64,000 nt of DNA from Carnegiea gigantea (lineage: Eukaryota > Streptophyta > Magnoliopsida > Caryophyllales > Cactaceae). The notes beneath the pieces were generated by a model. The model was not told the DNA's origin, did no database searches, and worked only from the letters and a program-made list of their open reading frames with translations. Each line of letters opens with the position of its first letter. Position 1 is the stretch's first letter. This document shows, piece by piece, positions 34,185-47,390 of this stretch. The position numbers were made by a program, and so were the translations under genes. The stretch covers positions 310,001 to 374,000 of the forward strand of contig JAKOGI010000355.1 of assembly GCA_029747015.1 (NCBI GenBank). Direction: 5' to 3'.

Positions 34185-37153
34185 CAAACACTTATTTAAG
34201 GCTTAGATATAAGCTTGTCGTTCGAGATTTAGAAATAAATGCCACTTCTTGATGTGTGAATATATAACGAGACTCTTAACTGTCAATGAGCATATATTTA
34301 AAAACATATTTGTTTTAACTGCTAGACGATCATAATTGTCTCGTTAATGATATAGATAATGAGGTGCTAGCATCATTGTTCAATGGTAATAATTCAAGAT
34401 TATGCTTGCATAAATGGTGCAACTTCTCCACCCGTGCCTTTAAATGAAATATGAAAGATAAAAAGTTTAAATAGTAAAGAGACAACGGAGGAGAAAGGAA
34501 AGAAAGGTGGATTAAGAGACAAAAGTGAAACTATGTTAATGCGACAATGAGAATATAAACAGTAGTTCTCACGGGTCTAAACTCATAAGACTCACATTCG
34601 GCTTGAAAAGCTTGCCAGGCTTGTTAGCTTGGTTGGTCCAGGCTTCGCTTGTTTCTGCTTGGTACTTGGTAGATACAGTAGCTTAAACTCATAAGGCTTG
34701 CGCTCGACTCAAATAGCCAAACAAGTTGGACTCAGGCTTGCCAAAAGCTACACTTGGAAAGTCAAAAATGAGCTTGTTCTTGAGGGTTTGCGAGTTAGCA
34801 TGGCTCACCTACATCCCCCTGTATATATACTAGATAGATACTTCAAGTATAACTTTCCAAATTCTGATAGATAAATCATAGCACAAGTGCAACGTTCATT
34901 CTAATATATAAGAACCAATGTTGGACATGTAATCAACCTAGAACTAGAATATGTTTGTAACAATTGTTGAGGAGATTCAAGAACTCGAGTCCACTTCAAT
35001 CAAAGCTCGTGACAACTGACAACAAGCCAAGCCAGGTTACATTATAAAACTAATGGGGAGGAGTAGCCTATTAAGCTTACATTCACAATCCATATCATCA
35101 GACTTTAATGTGGAACTCTTGTATGATATCCCAATACTCTCTTCCTCATACATCATGAGTTTCCTTCTAATCGCATTCGTAAGAACTCTACCTTGAGCAG
35201 AAATCTTTATTAAGGTGCCAAATGTCCATTATGAGAGTACCCGAACTCTACAACATTTGCATGACACTCTAAATAGTGTCTCTTATCACCCACTCTGTTC
35301 TACACCACAACAACTAATAACAACCTGATATCTTTGTTAACTTGTTTATGTTTCAGACGAAACTGTGCTGATCATGATGGAGGAGCATGGATTTACAAAA
35401 AGCTATGCTCTAGCCTTGGGAGGATGATGTGGCAGTCTTCTCTAACTTGCAAAGAAGGTCAGCCTTAGGTTATCCCAACGATGGACGCCCCTCTAATCCT
35501 TAAGTTTGAAAAGGAAAGATGAGAGTGACAAGACTAAGAAAGAAGTACACTAATGGTCTTTTTGGGATATATGTGATGCATATTGTCAGGGTGACATAGC
35601 ATATACTCTTTCTTTGGTAGATATGAGTTATTTATAACAGGAGTGAGCACTACATTTTCTGAGATAAATGTAATTTTAGGGGTTCTTTCACATTAATTAC
35701 ATTACGGATCATGGGGCAAGGCCATTTCCCTATCTCAAAGGAGACTTCCTCCGCTCTTTTCAGGGCATTTGGACCAGTATAAATCAGCCACATGGCCCCG
35801 AGAGGTTTGGCTTTAGGGACTCATAAACAGTACAATAATTTCACTTCTTTTAAGGCCAAAATCAAAATGGGATTAAACTTTCACACGTAACGTAAAATAT
35901 ACCCCGATTCATTTTACTAATGAGATAAGATTGGCCCATCCTAACCTAGCACGTTGACCCCTCATCCATTCGATTTGCAAATGCACATTTCTCCCTTCAT
36001 CATCGTCCTTCACGTCTCAAAAAGAAAGTTCCCACACATCCCACGTATCAAAAATATACACATATGTACCCTTCAATATCACCAATTGCAAAATTGGTAA
36101 GTCAGCATTGAAAATATATGGACAGCGCAACGACAAAAGAGGCATAAGACTGTTACTTCATCCACAAAATTTGGTGTATCTAATAAATCCCATGATGGAA
36201 AAGTGAAGAGGGGTGACCACTGACCACAAATTGATTTCGAAGCTCACTGCACCTAACAGTAGTAGCCATGCACACAGACTGAAAATTTCAAAGTCTCCTA
36301 ACAGATACTACTGTGTTTATTTTCCTTCTAACAGTCTAGCTAGGACGTCTGTCATCCTTCCACAGTTTGGTAGTATTGAAATTGTTTTTTTAAGAAATTT
36401 TGTGTGAGAATATTTAACATTTTATAAGAATGTCCGAACTGACGCATGAAAGAGCCGACTCAAAGTAGATCCGAAATTGAAAATGATTCGAGTCAAATCG
36501 AATCTGACCTAAGCTTTTTTCATCAAGATAACTTTTTCTCCGCTAAACAAGATTGTCGCACCAAACATCAATCTGATCCAAAAATGGCCCACCAAAATCC
36601 GAAATGGGTGAATATCATCGCAAATCCCCTTCAGATCCTGTTATTTTTTTTTTTTTTAATATCAATTGAGTTATAAACAAAGGAGTCATGTACAGAAGTT
36701 CAAATGAGGTTTCAAACCTAAACTAATTGACAATAAGTAAAGTAACTCACAAATTTATATACATACTCAAATCCTTTAATATTATCAATATAAAATAACA
36801 CTCACTTTTATACGCCAACAGTTCTAGACGGTTATCAGTTGAAAACAGCAAATTAACAAGGGCGGGCAATATAGTGCAAGTAAAGCTGATGAGAGTAAGA
36901 CATCATAGAGGGCTGAGAAATGAGAATGGGACAACATAGCTGGCAACCAGCGAGGAGCCATCACGGGTGGACTCGGGCAATGATTAACGCGGCCACTCAC
37001 AAAATATTCCCACTAATGTCCTTTCAATGTCTCTGCTGAAGGCAGCGTATGTACTACATGCATATTTGTGTGGATCTCTTCTACCTCGTCATTTTTCACC
37101 GTTCTCATCCATAGCAATTTTAGCACTTCTTTACCCTAGGCTATATAAATAAA

Positions 37154-37184
<31 letters not shown>

Positions 37185-38218
37185 CAGTTATTTATCATTT
37201 ATCATCAATACATTTATTATTTTGCTCTACATATACGTACATACATGGGAACAAAAAGAGAGAGATGTGTGTGCGTACATATATCCATGTCTGTCTTGCT
37301 TCAAGTATATGTTCGATGGGCTGCTGCGAATCCTCTCACATGAGATTTATCTTTTAAATACTTTGGTTACTAATAAAAGGTTTCTTCAATTTTTTGCTCG
37401 ATCGGATAATCTCAATATTAATGCATGTAGATAAATTTGTACCTCTCTATTAGAAATCCAATTTTTAATTACATTAGTTGAAAAATAAAATGTCCATGGA
37501 TCATATATTCCCATATCATACTTCATGGATAGAGAACCATTAATTTCAATACATAATTAATGACTATTATACTATGTCTTAGTTAAACTACTTAATTTGC
37601 TCAACAAATAATGGAACTCCAAAGAATACTAGTTTTAAAGAGTTCAAATAGTTTGACACTTGTTTCTCTAAAGTAAGATCTCAAGTTCAAAACTTATGAA
37701 CAGGTAAAATTTGTGACGCGAGAGCTTTATCTTCTTTATGAACCAACAATAACTCAACTCTAGTAACAAAGGCAAAAAACGAAACAAGGAACAGAACCAG
37801 AATAGTTGTGTAGCCTAACAATCTTTTTAATTTATCTTTGAATTTAATACTACTTTCACATATTATTCCTGCACATTTTTTTCCATCGAGGACATGTACG
37901 TTGGTCGTCCCTCTGAGATCAACGATGTCTGTAGACTTTTTTTTGTTTCCTTTTTGTACATGTTAGATGAACGATGAGAGTAGGACGATATATATATAAA
38001 ATAAGGAGGGATAAAATATACTACGACATAATTTCTATTTCTCGACAATGAATGGTTAGCTGAATATAATATAACTGATGTGTAGGACTTTTATTCCATA
38101 CAAAATACAACAAAATGTTTACTAAATATCACCTTAGCATCCTCTCTTTTCTTTTATTTTTCTTTCCCTACTCCCTACATAGGAGTCCCGGCTTGTTCTA
38201 TAGTAAGAACTAAGAAGC

Positions 38219-38254
<36 letters not shown>

Positions 38255-39226
38255 AATACCAATACTGTATATGCTTATTTTTGACAGAGTTAGTCTCCTT
38301 ATCAAGGAACATTTTACTCCACTTCTAGTGGAGTTTTCAACATTTGGACATTATGTCTTGTTCTTTAATTTGTTAAAAGCGCCTGTGGTGAAGTTTGCCT
38401 AATGTCTAGACTTCCTATGCATGCTTAGTCTAGGCCAGTGGATGATTTTTCTAGTTTAACAAATCATCTCAACCAAAAATTTAAACTGATGGTTAAAAAT
38501 TTAGGAATAAGTTTATACTCGAATATGTCCTCTCACGCTAAATGTCTTTTAGGCATGGATGCTTCAAAGGGTCCCCTTACCTTGCGTAATAAATCAATAT
38601 AGGGCTGCTGAAATCCGAATTTGAGATCTCTCACTCAAAAAGATTCCAGTAGCAGTTAGAGAATAAATTTATTTCTGGACTTTTAACTATCAGCTTGGAC
38701 TTCTAGTTAAGATGACTGTTTAACATTTCCCTTTAAGCAAGTATAAGATGATTTGTGTGGATTTTCAATTTAATGAATGACTGTGATTTCACTAGTTGAA
38801 TAAATAGCATAATGTGTTTTGCACCAATGGAATGCATGCGAAACTTTTGAATTTTTTATTGTACTAATTAGATATAAAAATAATATTTAAGATTTTTAAA
38901 TTTTAAAAAATATTTTAAAGCAAACGGAAAAGTTATCTATAAGATTTGTTGTATTATCATTAATTTTTCTGAATTAACTTGTAGAAAGATATATTATTAT
39001 AAATGATTAAAAAAATATTCATTTTTTAACAATAGTGTTAAGAATACAATTATTTTCAATATTTAATATTAACTTTGATTTTATTTCAACCTTCTCCCGC
39101 CGCATGCCAATAAAAGTTTTGCAAAAGAAAACTTTCATTCCACCGCAAAAAAAAAAAAAAAAAAAAAATCAATTTTTTTTTGCAAAACTTTGATTTTTGC
39201 AGGGTGCTACACAATTATATGGAGTA
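34185..39226. other. Long intergenic region, no gene supported
   Basis: About 5 kb without a convincing gene. It holds repeat-derived stretches (34560-34830, with GGCTTG/GCTTGC motifs ending in ACATCCCCCTGT; 36420-36630, with repeated TCCGAA-type motifs) and TA microsatellites (37158-37183, 38222-38252). A single exon-like piece near 35358-35428 is noted among the rejected items. Confidence 0.5.
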
Positions 39227-39234
39227 TTAATTTA

Positions 39235-40023
39235 GGTAAAAAAGTTTAAAAACTCACTCAACCTTCTTGTAGAGTTCTTGAAAATTACCAAACTTTGAAT
39301 AGGTTAAAAAAATCACTAAACTTTAATATGTGGTGCAAATGATCACTAAACTTCGTACTGCATATCATGCCTTGCTAAATAAAGAAAATTATAGTTTTTC
39401 CTTTGTTAGTGTAAATATATAAGTCCCAATTTTTAGCAGACAAAAAAGAAGAGGTAAAAAAAACTAGTAGAATAATTAACAATAAATTTAAATATAATTT
39501 GTAGTCTACCTATAGTTGAAAGAAGATAATGTGAAATGAGTAGTGATAACTAATAACATCTACAAAAAGATTGCCAAAATTTATTAGAACAATTAATAGG
39601 ATTATATCTACTGCAAAAGACACTATCTTTTTTTCTTGGGTCTTATTTATATTGAATGATCTAGAGACGTTTAACATACTCTTTTTCTTTTCTTCAGTTC
39701 CTATCACTGTATATTAAGAAATTTCATAATTTTAAAGGTAGATTAACCCTAAATTATTTTAATTATCATGTTTTCCTCATAAATTGAAACTTTTTGCTCC
39801 CTAATCTTTATTTTCCAAAAATTAGGATTATTTTGCTTAAGAAAATAGAAAATAATTTAGAGTTTCTTTAATTAGTGAGATGAGGATATAACATCAAATT
39901 TGGTGATTATTTGTACACAATATTAAAGTTTAGTGATTTTTCACATCCTTCTCAAAGTTTGGTGATTTTTTAGAACTTTTATCAAAGAAACATTATATTG
40001 ACTGATTTTTAAAAAAAATTTCC
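39235..40023. mobile_element. Mutator-like miniature element with long terminal inverted repeats
   Basis: A 789-bp element with terminal inverted repeats of about 130 bp (39235-39370 and 39885-40023). Both contain a CACCAAACTTTGA-type block and an AAATCACTAAACTTTAATAT-type block in opposite orientation. It is flanked by TTAATTTA on both sides (39227-39234 and 40024-40031), near the 8-9 bp expected for MULEs. The interior is AT-rich and non-coding. Confidence 0.65.
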
Positions 40024-40031
40024 TTAATTTA

Positions 40032-41743
40032 AAGGGATAATTTTCCTCAAAAATCAATTAAAAGATATTTAATGGATTTTACTAGAGTGCAAAACCTCTC
40101 TTTGACCTTCAAGTATCAGTTAAATTTTTGATTCAGATAGTTCTTAACAGAACATCGTTGCTTTCATGAGTTAAAAAAAAAAAAAAACCCTTAAGTTCCC
40201 ATATTAACAACCAACAACCACCATGTTGAACTATTATTACTAAGGTAAGAATTTCAAGTCCAAAGTACATTTAAATACAAACACATTTTAGAGTATAACA
40301 CCGTTCTTAAATCTTTAATTATGAAATTAAATTTTCAATTGAGACAATTTTTAAACCGGGTTTAAAAGAGTATAATCTGGTGGATTTTTAATGCCTCTTT
40401 TACCAAACCAATAAAAAAGAAAGGCTTATTAGTACAATTCAAATATGAAAAGAAAAAAGCAAACCCCTTTTCAATCTTTGTTGTTCCCTCCAACACACAA
40501 TTATGTGTAATAATCTAATCACTAGTGCCCTTAACCCATGCCATTAACCAAAGTATTCAATGCCAAGCTAAGCTCCTCCCTACTTGGGGGCACTTTTGTA
40601 ATTCCCTTACTTCTTTTAGTTTTCAACTGCTTTTTGAAATTTTTATCAGTCTCTCCAATAAATTGCAAGCTCTTAAGGTCTCATCATGGCTCTATTCCTT
40701 AACAATTCCTATGAATAGAACTGTTTTCATTTTATTATCAAGAAATAATGATTAATTAGTAGAATTATGATAAGTTCTACCACATCTTAGAGGTTATAAT
40801 ACTATTTTAGGAGACTTTACTGAGATATTTTGAGGTCCAATATATGTAGTTTGTAAGAGATATTTCTACATTTTAATATATCTGGGGGATGATATTAATT
40901 TACTTTGTAAACTTGATTGTAAATAGTCTAGTAGAAAGCACAATTTTCATATTTTGATGTCTGATGTAGTCATGTAGGTTGCGTTTCCTTTTGACGAATG
41001 CAACTGCAGCACGACTTTTTTTTTTTCTTCCTTTCATTTTGCGTACAATTTATCATATCCTCCTTCTATTTTCTATCCATGTACCCTTATAATAAACTAA
41101 AGATTAGCGTGGCTACTAAGCATAATTTCATAATTAAATTCTTTATAATAAAGGGATTACAATTTCTTCGACGAGTCAGTCAATAACTTCAAACTTCTCA
41201 AAATTATGAAGACAAACGCTAATACAAATACATAAAGTAAGAGATTTTTCAAACTAATTATTAGTATTTACCTGTCCAAATATTCACATATATAATCACG
41301 TATTTTCTACATATAAATAAGCATAGGATTCATCAACATTGATGTAAAAAAAAAAATTTTAAATAATGAATCAAGCATAGGACCCATCACCCATGCATCC
41401 TTTATCTACCTTCTCCCCTTCAAAAATTACAACCTACCCAAAGACCAAATGATGTGTTATAATCTAATTTACCAACAAACAAAGCCATTACTAATTCAAA
41501 TCCTTTCAATCATGGCACATCATATACTCACCAAAAGAATAAGCGCCGAAGAATTTGATCTTGATGTCATGCATTTATTTATTATGATGCCTTTCTATCT
41601 CACTCCATCCACCACCCCAAGGGCAAATTGGTAATTCTAGTACTGCATGATTTGCATCACCTAATCTTTGATTTTATTAGCATAATACAGCAAAGATCTC
41701 CCTTTTAAACTCTCTCTCAGCATTCTCAACTCTCTCCCCAGAG

Positions 41744-41774
<31 letters not shown>

Positions 41775-41777
41775 TCA
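40032..41777. other. Intergenic, promoter side of the DUF538 gene
   Basis: AT-rich, no other gene. Just upstream of the DUF538 start there is a pyrimidine-rich leader with a CT microsatellite (41746-41775). A TTTTAAA at about 41703 could serve as a weak TATA element. Confidence 0.5.
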
Positions 41778-42522
41778 ATGGCTCTGCTTCAAGTCACAGC
41801 CAGTACCCAACTCTGTTTCCTAGTTCTAATCCTAACCCTCTCTGTCTGCTCCTCGTTTTCTATCTCTTCCTCTCTCACAGTCCACGATCTCCTTAAGAAG
41901 AAGGGTCTCCCAGCTGGGCTTCTGCCAAAGGAGGTGAAATCGTACGAATTCAACGACGAAAATGGCCTATTAGAGGTCTTTTTAGATGGCCCCTGTTTAA
42001 CCAAGTTCGAAAACAGAGTATTCTTCGAGAGTGTAGTTAGGGCAAATCTGAGCTATGGAGAACTCATGGGAGTTGAGGGTTTACAGCAAGAAGAACTCTT
42101 CATTTGGCTGCCTGTTAAAGAGATCTCTGTAAATGACCCCAAATCTGGGATCATCTTGTTCGACATTGGTATGGCTCAGAAGCAGCTCTCCCTTTCTCTC
42201 TTTGAAGATCCCCCAAGTTGTAAACCACAACAAGGTAAAATCTAAATCTAACTTCAATTTTGGTGGGTTTTTTGAATTTTTGTGGATTTGGGTTCCTTTA
42301 TTTTGTGATTTTGGTATCTGGGTTTCTTTGATTTGGTGGATTTGGTCAAAAACTTATCTGGGTTGAGGATCGAAGTGGAAGATCATGTTTGATAATGCTG
42401 TTGTATATGGTGCTTAATCTTTAGTGAACAAGTTTATGTATTTAATCATTTTTGGTGGATTTGGTGCAGGATTTATGAGTTACAGTGGAAGGAAGGGCAA
42501 AGGAATTGGAGTTCAGAGATGA
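41778..42522 (+). CDS. DUF538 family secreted protein, 2 exons
   Basis: Exons 41778-42234 and 42470-42522 join in frame (G|GTAAAA..GTGCAG|G) to 169 codons plus stop. Residues 1 to about 28 form a hydrophobic leader (LCFLVLILTLSVCSSFS), predicting secretion. A single DUF538 domain follows, from LTVHDLLKKKGLPAGLLP (about 35-52) to about residue 147. It includes FLDGPCLTKFENRVFFE and the IWLPVKEI motif typical of the family. The short second exon encodes a basic, glycine-rich tail. DUF538 proteins are small plant proteins of about 150-180 aa. Their biochemical role is not settled; links to pectin or bacterial lipopolysaccharide binding and stress responses have been proposed. The start follows the CT-rich leader and gives the full signal peptide. 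Confidence 0.9.
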
Positions 42523-43427
42523 AGCAACCAATTATGTACTACCAGTTCATCCTTGCTTCATATTGTGTGTGGTTTGATGATGAGTGATTGATGACTACTA
42601 CAATATGCTGTTGAGATGGGGTTGTTAGATAGGTTGTATAGATAAGAAATTTTGGGTGATGGGTATCAAATTTTGAGAGTGCTGTAAAAGTTTAATCACT
42701 TGTCTATATTAAATTTCTTCTTTTGCTTCACTAATTGCTTTATATAATAGTAATAATTATAGGATCCGATGCCAGAGCTCAAAAGGGATGAGATAAATGT
42801 GATTGATTGGTGCTGCGTTCATGAATATAACCCCCCAAACAAAAAAGATTTAACCAAGAAGATACTGAGAATCACGTGAAAATTTGTGGGTTTAACAAAA
42901 GATGAATAGGGATGGGGTAGTGGGTAGATGCATGTAATGGTTAGAATTTTGCTTGAAATCTAATCCAAATATTCCATGCTTAATGTTCCTTAACATCCAA
43001 TACATTACAACTGTCTGTTCCAGTTGAACAAGTACTTTTGACTACAACTTGTTTGGTGAACCACATCCTATTGTGGCCTGCCTCAGCAAGTATCCCACCA
43101 AATTGAGTCCCAATGTAGCTTGTCAAAGCAAACATGTTAAGAAATTAACCCTTAATCTCCGAGTCTAAGCCTGGATTTGAAGTTAAGACAATTTCGATCA
43201 AACTGTATAGGGAAAGCATGACAACATATATTTAGGTAACAAAGAAACTTACTTAGTATCACTAACCGTAAAGTAAAGATATAAGAAGACCACGCAGACT
43301 CTACATGAGACGATGAGGATAAGCTTCATCGTCGAGAGGGAAACAGCCCAGATCATCAGCTAAGATCCCTAAATGACTGCGTAGTGATAAAGGAGGTAAT
43401 TCAAGTTCAGTTTGAATATTAATTCAG
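42523..43427. other. 3' region of DUF538 gene and intergenic DNA
   Basis: Probably includes the DUF538 3' UTR (to about 42760). No other coding region is supported. Confidence 0.5.
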
Positions 43428-43434
43428 TTCACAC

Positions 43435-43840
43435 CAGTGGCGGAGCCACTAAGGGAGAAGGGGATCAATTGACCCCTGCGTTTTGGTAAAAAAATTAAAT
43501 GTGAGATATTCTGGTGTAAATAAAAAATAGATATATATTAATTAGCTCTTAAATACTTTACAAATGAGTGCACAACAGACTAGTTGCATGCTTGTTGCTT
43601 AATATGGGAGGCTGTGGGTTCAAGACCTTGTGTTGCCTTTCTTGTAACTTTTTTTTTAATCTTTGTAAAAATCTGTCGAACGACGATATCATACTTTATT
43701 TTCAAAATATGGAATGTCGTCAAGGACAGCTTTCTTGAATGTATTAACTACGCACTTTATTTTTAAAACTATTAAAATTTATATTATGTGTATTATTAAT
43801 TTTATCATTTTTTTACTTTAAATTGTAATTCCGCCCCTAA
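43435..43840. mobile_element. hAT-like miniature element (GTGGCGGAGCC type)
   Basis: A 406-bp element beginning CAGTGGCGGAGCCACT and ending AATTCCGCCCCTAA, flanked by TTCACAC on both sides (43428-43434 and 43841-43847; an eighth base mismatches). It shares the GGATCAATTGACCCC block with the element at 3700. Non-coding. Confidence 0.65.
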
Positions 43841-43847
43841 TTCACAC

Positions 43848-45069
43848 ATAAAATAAGACTTGATAAAATTCGAGATCAACTCGACTCGATTTGATTAAGA
43901 CTTGATAGGGTCCTCTTGAAAATGCATAGGGAGGTACAGCTACACCTTTGCATGCAAGGTAGTGGGGAGTAAGGTGGAGTGGGATCGGTGGGGCCAGCTC
44001 AAAAATTGGAATTATTAACAAGTGGGGGGGCATATGACAATGATTATTCCTTATTTACTTTTTGGCCTTTTTGGTTGAAAAAAGGGCCCCACACGCCAAT
44101 TAGATAGTGATTTGATTGGCAAATAGGCAATTCACGGGACCCACATCCACCACTTCATCATGAGCAAATGGCCCTTTTATTTAGCATATTTTATTAAGTC
44201 ACTAACACATTCACATTGAGACTTAAGAGTGCCAACCACATTCAGACTTTAGAGTACCAATCAGCGTTATAAATATCGTATCATACTGTCGGAGATTAAT
44301 TGAGTTGCACTGTATTAGTTAGAAATGATACGACCTATTTTTTAATATTGTACTAGTTAAATATCATTTTATATCATCAAATATTAAGTAATACTCATAG
44401 GTTCAGTTAAATATCATCCGATATATTAAAATTTTAATTTTAATTTTTTATACTTTAATTGTTTGAAATTCAAAACGGTACGAGTTCGGTATAATAATAT
44501 ATAAATCCGGTATGTATCATTTCAGTAATAAAAAGTATGATGGTTGGTATGATATTTATAACTTTAATACTATCAATACAGATTAGTTTAAGTGATTTTA
44601 CAGTTATTTTTTTAAAATAAAATTTTCAATTTGAATATTATGAATAAAAAAAAATCTAAAATGAAAGAACTATTAGTCAACATAACTCGCCTCCTATTAA
44701 ACAAGGCTCAAAAATCACCCCCAAAAAAAAAAAAAAACTGACATTGAGATTGAGAGTAATTCATTCATAGATGAGCTGCGCTCACCTGGCTCCTGTTTTG
44801 ACTGCCAACAATGAAAACGCTTTTGAATGCATGACATGGCCCATGGACCCCACACAGTGGGTCCCAACTAGGAGGGGGGGTGGTGGTAGCGGTGGGAGAG
44901 ATATTTATTTATTGCTGCATGTGACTTGTGAGACTGAACTCGTGGGCCCTCTCATTCGTAATGCCAGCATCTTGCTGTTTGTGCAACGTACTCTGGCCCG
45001 CATCCACGTTGGTGAATCGGGTAATGTATCAAGCAAACAGGGGATGAGATCTATTACGGGGTATTTAAG
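43848..45069. other. Intergenic, no gene seen
   Basis: AT-rich, low-information DNA. A 106-codon open frame (44771-45091, +) has no domain, no splice context and runs into a repeat, so it is not called. Confidence 0.5.
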
Positions 45070-45310
45070 AGCAGTTAGCATTAACGGTTAGTAATTAGAA
45101 GCAATATAAAATAGTACAGACTATGGAGTAGTTAACAGCAGTATAAAGCGGTTTGATGTTAAATTAGAAATTAGAATTACATATATAAGTAGCAATTAGA
45201 GGCATTTAAAAGCAGTAAGGAGTGTATAGGAGCTTTTAGGAGTAATTTAACTAGCGGTTAGTAGTTTAAAGTAGTTAGGAGCAGTTTGGAACAGTTATGA
45301 ACTATTTGTG
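45070..45310. repeat. Degenerate short repeats (AGCAGTTAGGAG type)
   Basis: Many imperfect copies of short motifs such as 'agcagttag', 'agtagttag' and 'aagcagtaagg' over 240 bp. Inverted relatives (TAACTGTTA, AACTAGCTA types) lie at about 45590-45690, so this may be one end of a decayed hAT-like element spanning 45050-45700. Confidence 0.45.
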
Positions 45311-46205
45311 GTTTCAAAATGTTCAAAGGAACATGCCTTTAGTGTTTTACCTTGATTACTAATATTAGTGATCAATAAGCTAATGTTTTAAGTTTTTTCG
45401 TAAAATACAACGTTTTAAGTTGCATTTTTGAAATGTTAAAAGTAACTTTTCATATTTTTTGCATTAAAATATCTTTCATTAACTTTGCATGTGATGAATA
45501 TAACTATCCACATCCTTTTGTGATAATTTACAATAATCAACTATCCAACATTCGAGTTAACAAAACTCGCTTTCTAAATTGTTAAGTTCAATAGCTACTG
45601 TTAACAGTTAAATTTTAACCGTTATTTGCTGCTAAAATAATTATCTGCTATTAAACTAGCTATCACCACTCAAACAACTAATTTTGCCAAATCTGACCTG
45701 AAAATGAAATTTTCGGACAAGACTGCATCATAATAAACTATTACAATAGCACATAATGAGTGACAACCTAACATAATATTGATATCTTGTAATAAATTTT
45801 CATGAGACAATCTCAACTAATATAAATTATTTTAAATGTTATCGCTTCACCGACAATTTGATCATTATTAATGGAGGGCAATGACTCAATGAGTTGAGTA
45901 CCCATTTGATGAAACACGTAGCCCATTTAAAACAGGACTAGTAGCACGTGTGTTTTAATTAACAATAGGTTGGACTATTTGGAGCATGTCAGGGGACAAG
46001 TTAAGTATATATCCGTTCCTAGATCTTATTTAATGGCCTGATATTTTTTTTTACTTGCCCGTCATATTAATTTACATGCTATATAAGTTTACTACCAACT
46101 ATATATATGTAACAACAATCATTATAGTGACCAACTTTTTGCACAAATTCCCTAGTTTTGTGTTCAATAACCCAAACTCATGTGCATGATATATAAGTAT
46201 GCATA
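45311..46205. other. Intergenic, no gene seen
   Basis: AT-rich. It may include the right part of the decayed element that starts near 45050. No exon. Confidence 0.45.
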
Positions 46206-46400
46206 TACACCAAGAGTCTTGTAGCTCGATGGCATCAAGGTTTATCTCCCAAGAGATAGGTCCTAGGTTCAATACCTGGTAGCCTCAATTACGTCATTGG
46301 AGGAATTTGCCTAGGTCAATTGATCCTTGTGAACCTGCTTAGGGTTATACCTCAAATTTTTCGCTGGAGAAAATCTCATATAATTTTAAAAACACAAAAT
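46206..46400 (+). repeat. tRNA-derived SINE-like element
   Basis: A tRNA-like head with a good internal Pol III promoter: box A TAGCTCGATGGC (about 46215-46226) and box B GGTTCAATACC (about 46266-46276), at normal spacing. It is followed by a non-tRNA body. It does not fold convincingly as a full tRNA with CCA-side pairing, and the downstream body argues for a SINE rather than a tRNA gene. Confidence 0.5.
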
Positions 46401-46659
46401 GGCAAGAAGCTCCTGTTAGCATATTAGCAAGGGCATCTTTTTGCTCAAAGAGGTCATGGGTTTGAATTTCTTCAACTACCAACCCGATTATTTTAAAATT
46501 TCTCATTCTTTGTCTCTCTATTCGGATTTTTTTCCAATGGCTCTCATTTTTTATTTCATGAGCATTAGCATAATTTGTTATTCAGTACCTTTCTACTCCT
46601 TTTCTTTTGGAATAATTACTTAGTTTTGATTTAACAAAAATTGAAATAAATCTACTTAG

Positions 46660-47390
46660 TTTAATTTAGTGTACAATATAAAAGTGTTCAGGGTATAATA
46701 GAATAGTGTTTAGTTTATAATAGAACAATATTTAAAATACAATAGTGTTCAGTATCTAATAGAACAGTGCTTAGTATATAATGGAGCAATATTTGGTGTA
46801 TAGTAGAACACTATTCAATTAACAAGGGTTTGACTTCTGGTATAGATCGATTAAAACGTTGTTTCGTGGGGGGGAAATACTTTTTAGGGAAAAAGTTTTT
46901 AAATTGTTAGTAAACAATACGTTAATTTTTAGTGTAAAGTAGAATACTCTTTTGGTGAACATAACTTAATTTTTAGTGAACAATAGATCACAAATACATT
47001 TCAATGGATAAGTGTTTTTGGTGAACAATAGGACACCTTTTGGTGTACAATAGAACAACCTTTAGCGAATAATAGTTCAGTGTTTGGTGAGCAATAGGCA
47101 ACTGTTCAACAAATGATTTTTGATGAACAATTGGAGAATTTTTAGCGAATAATAGGTTAGTTTTTGGTGAACAATAGATCATAAAAAGATGGTCATTATT
47201 TTTTGGTGAATAATAGGCCAATTTTTGGTGAATCATATGACACTTTTTCATATATATATATATATATATTTTTTTTGGTGAACAATAGATCACTATATAG
47301 CGAACAATATATCATGAATAATAGAATTTTTTTTGGTAAACAATAGATCACTGTTTAACAAACAATTTTCGGTGGGCAAAATTTGAGTAG
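46660..47390. repeat. Degenerate minisatellite (TTTTTGGTGAACAATAGATCA type)
   Basis: Around 25 imperfect units of roughly 20-30 bp, each built on 'ttttggtgaacaatag' or 'tttagcgaataatag' variants. A TA tract (47249-47268) lies inside. The apparent 101-codon - strand frame (46988-47293) is the translation of these repeats and is not a gene. Confidence 0.65.

Noticed and set aside
35358..35428. Exon-like piece after TTTCAG, encoding DETVLIMMEEHGFTKSYA then a stop
   Set aside because: It has an acceptor-like start and a stop, but no upstream exon in compatible frame was found and the family was not recognised. Too weak to call.
44771..45091. 106-codon open frame on the + strand
   Set aside because: No domain, glycine run from a G-rich tract, ends inside a degenerate repeat.
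46206..46290. Possible functional tRNA gene
   Set aside because: A and B boxes are good, but the acceptor stem does not pair convincingly and a SINE-like body follows.
46988..47293. 101-codon open frame with repeated YYSPK / IVHQK motifs
   Set aside because: It looks like a repeat protein but is only the translation of a degenerate minisatellite with indels.
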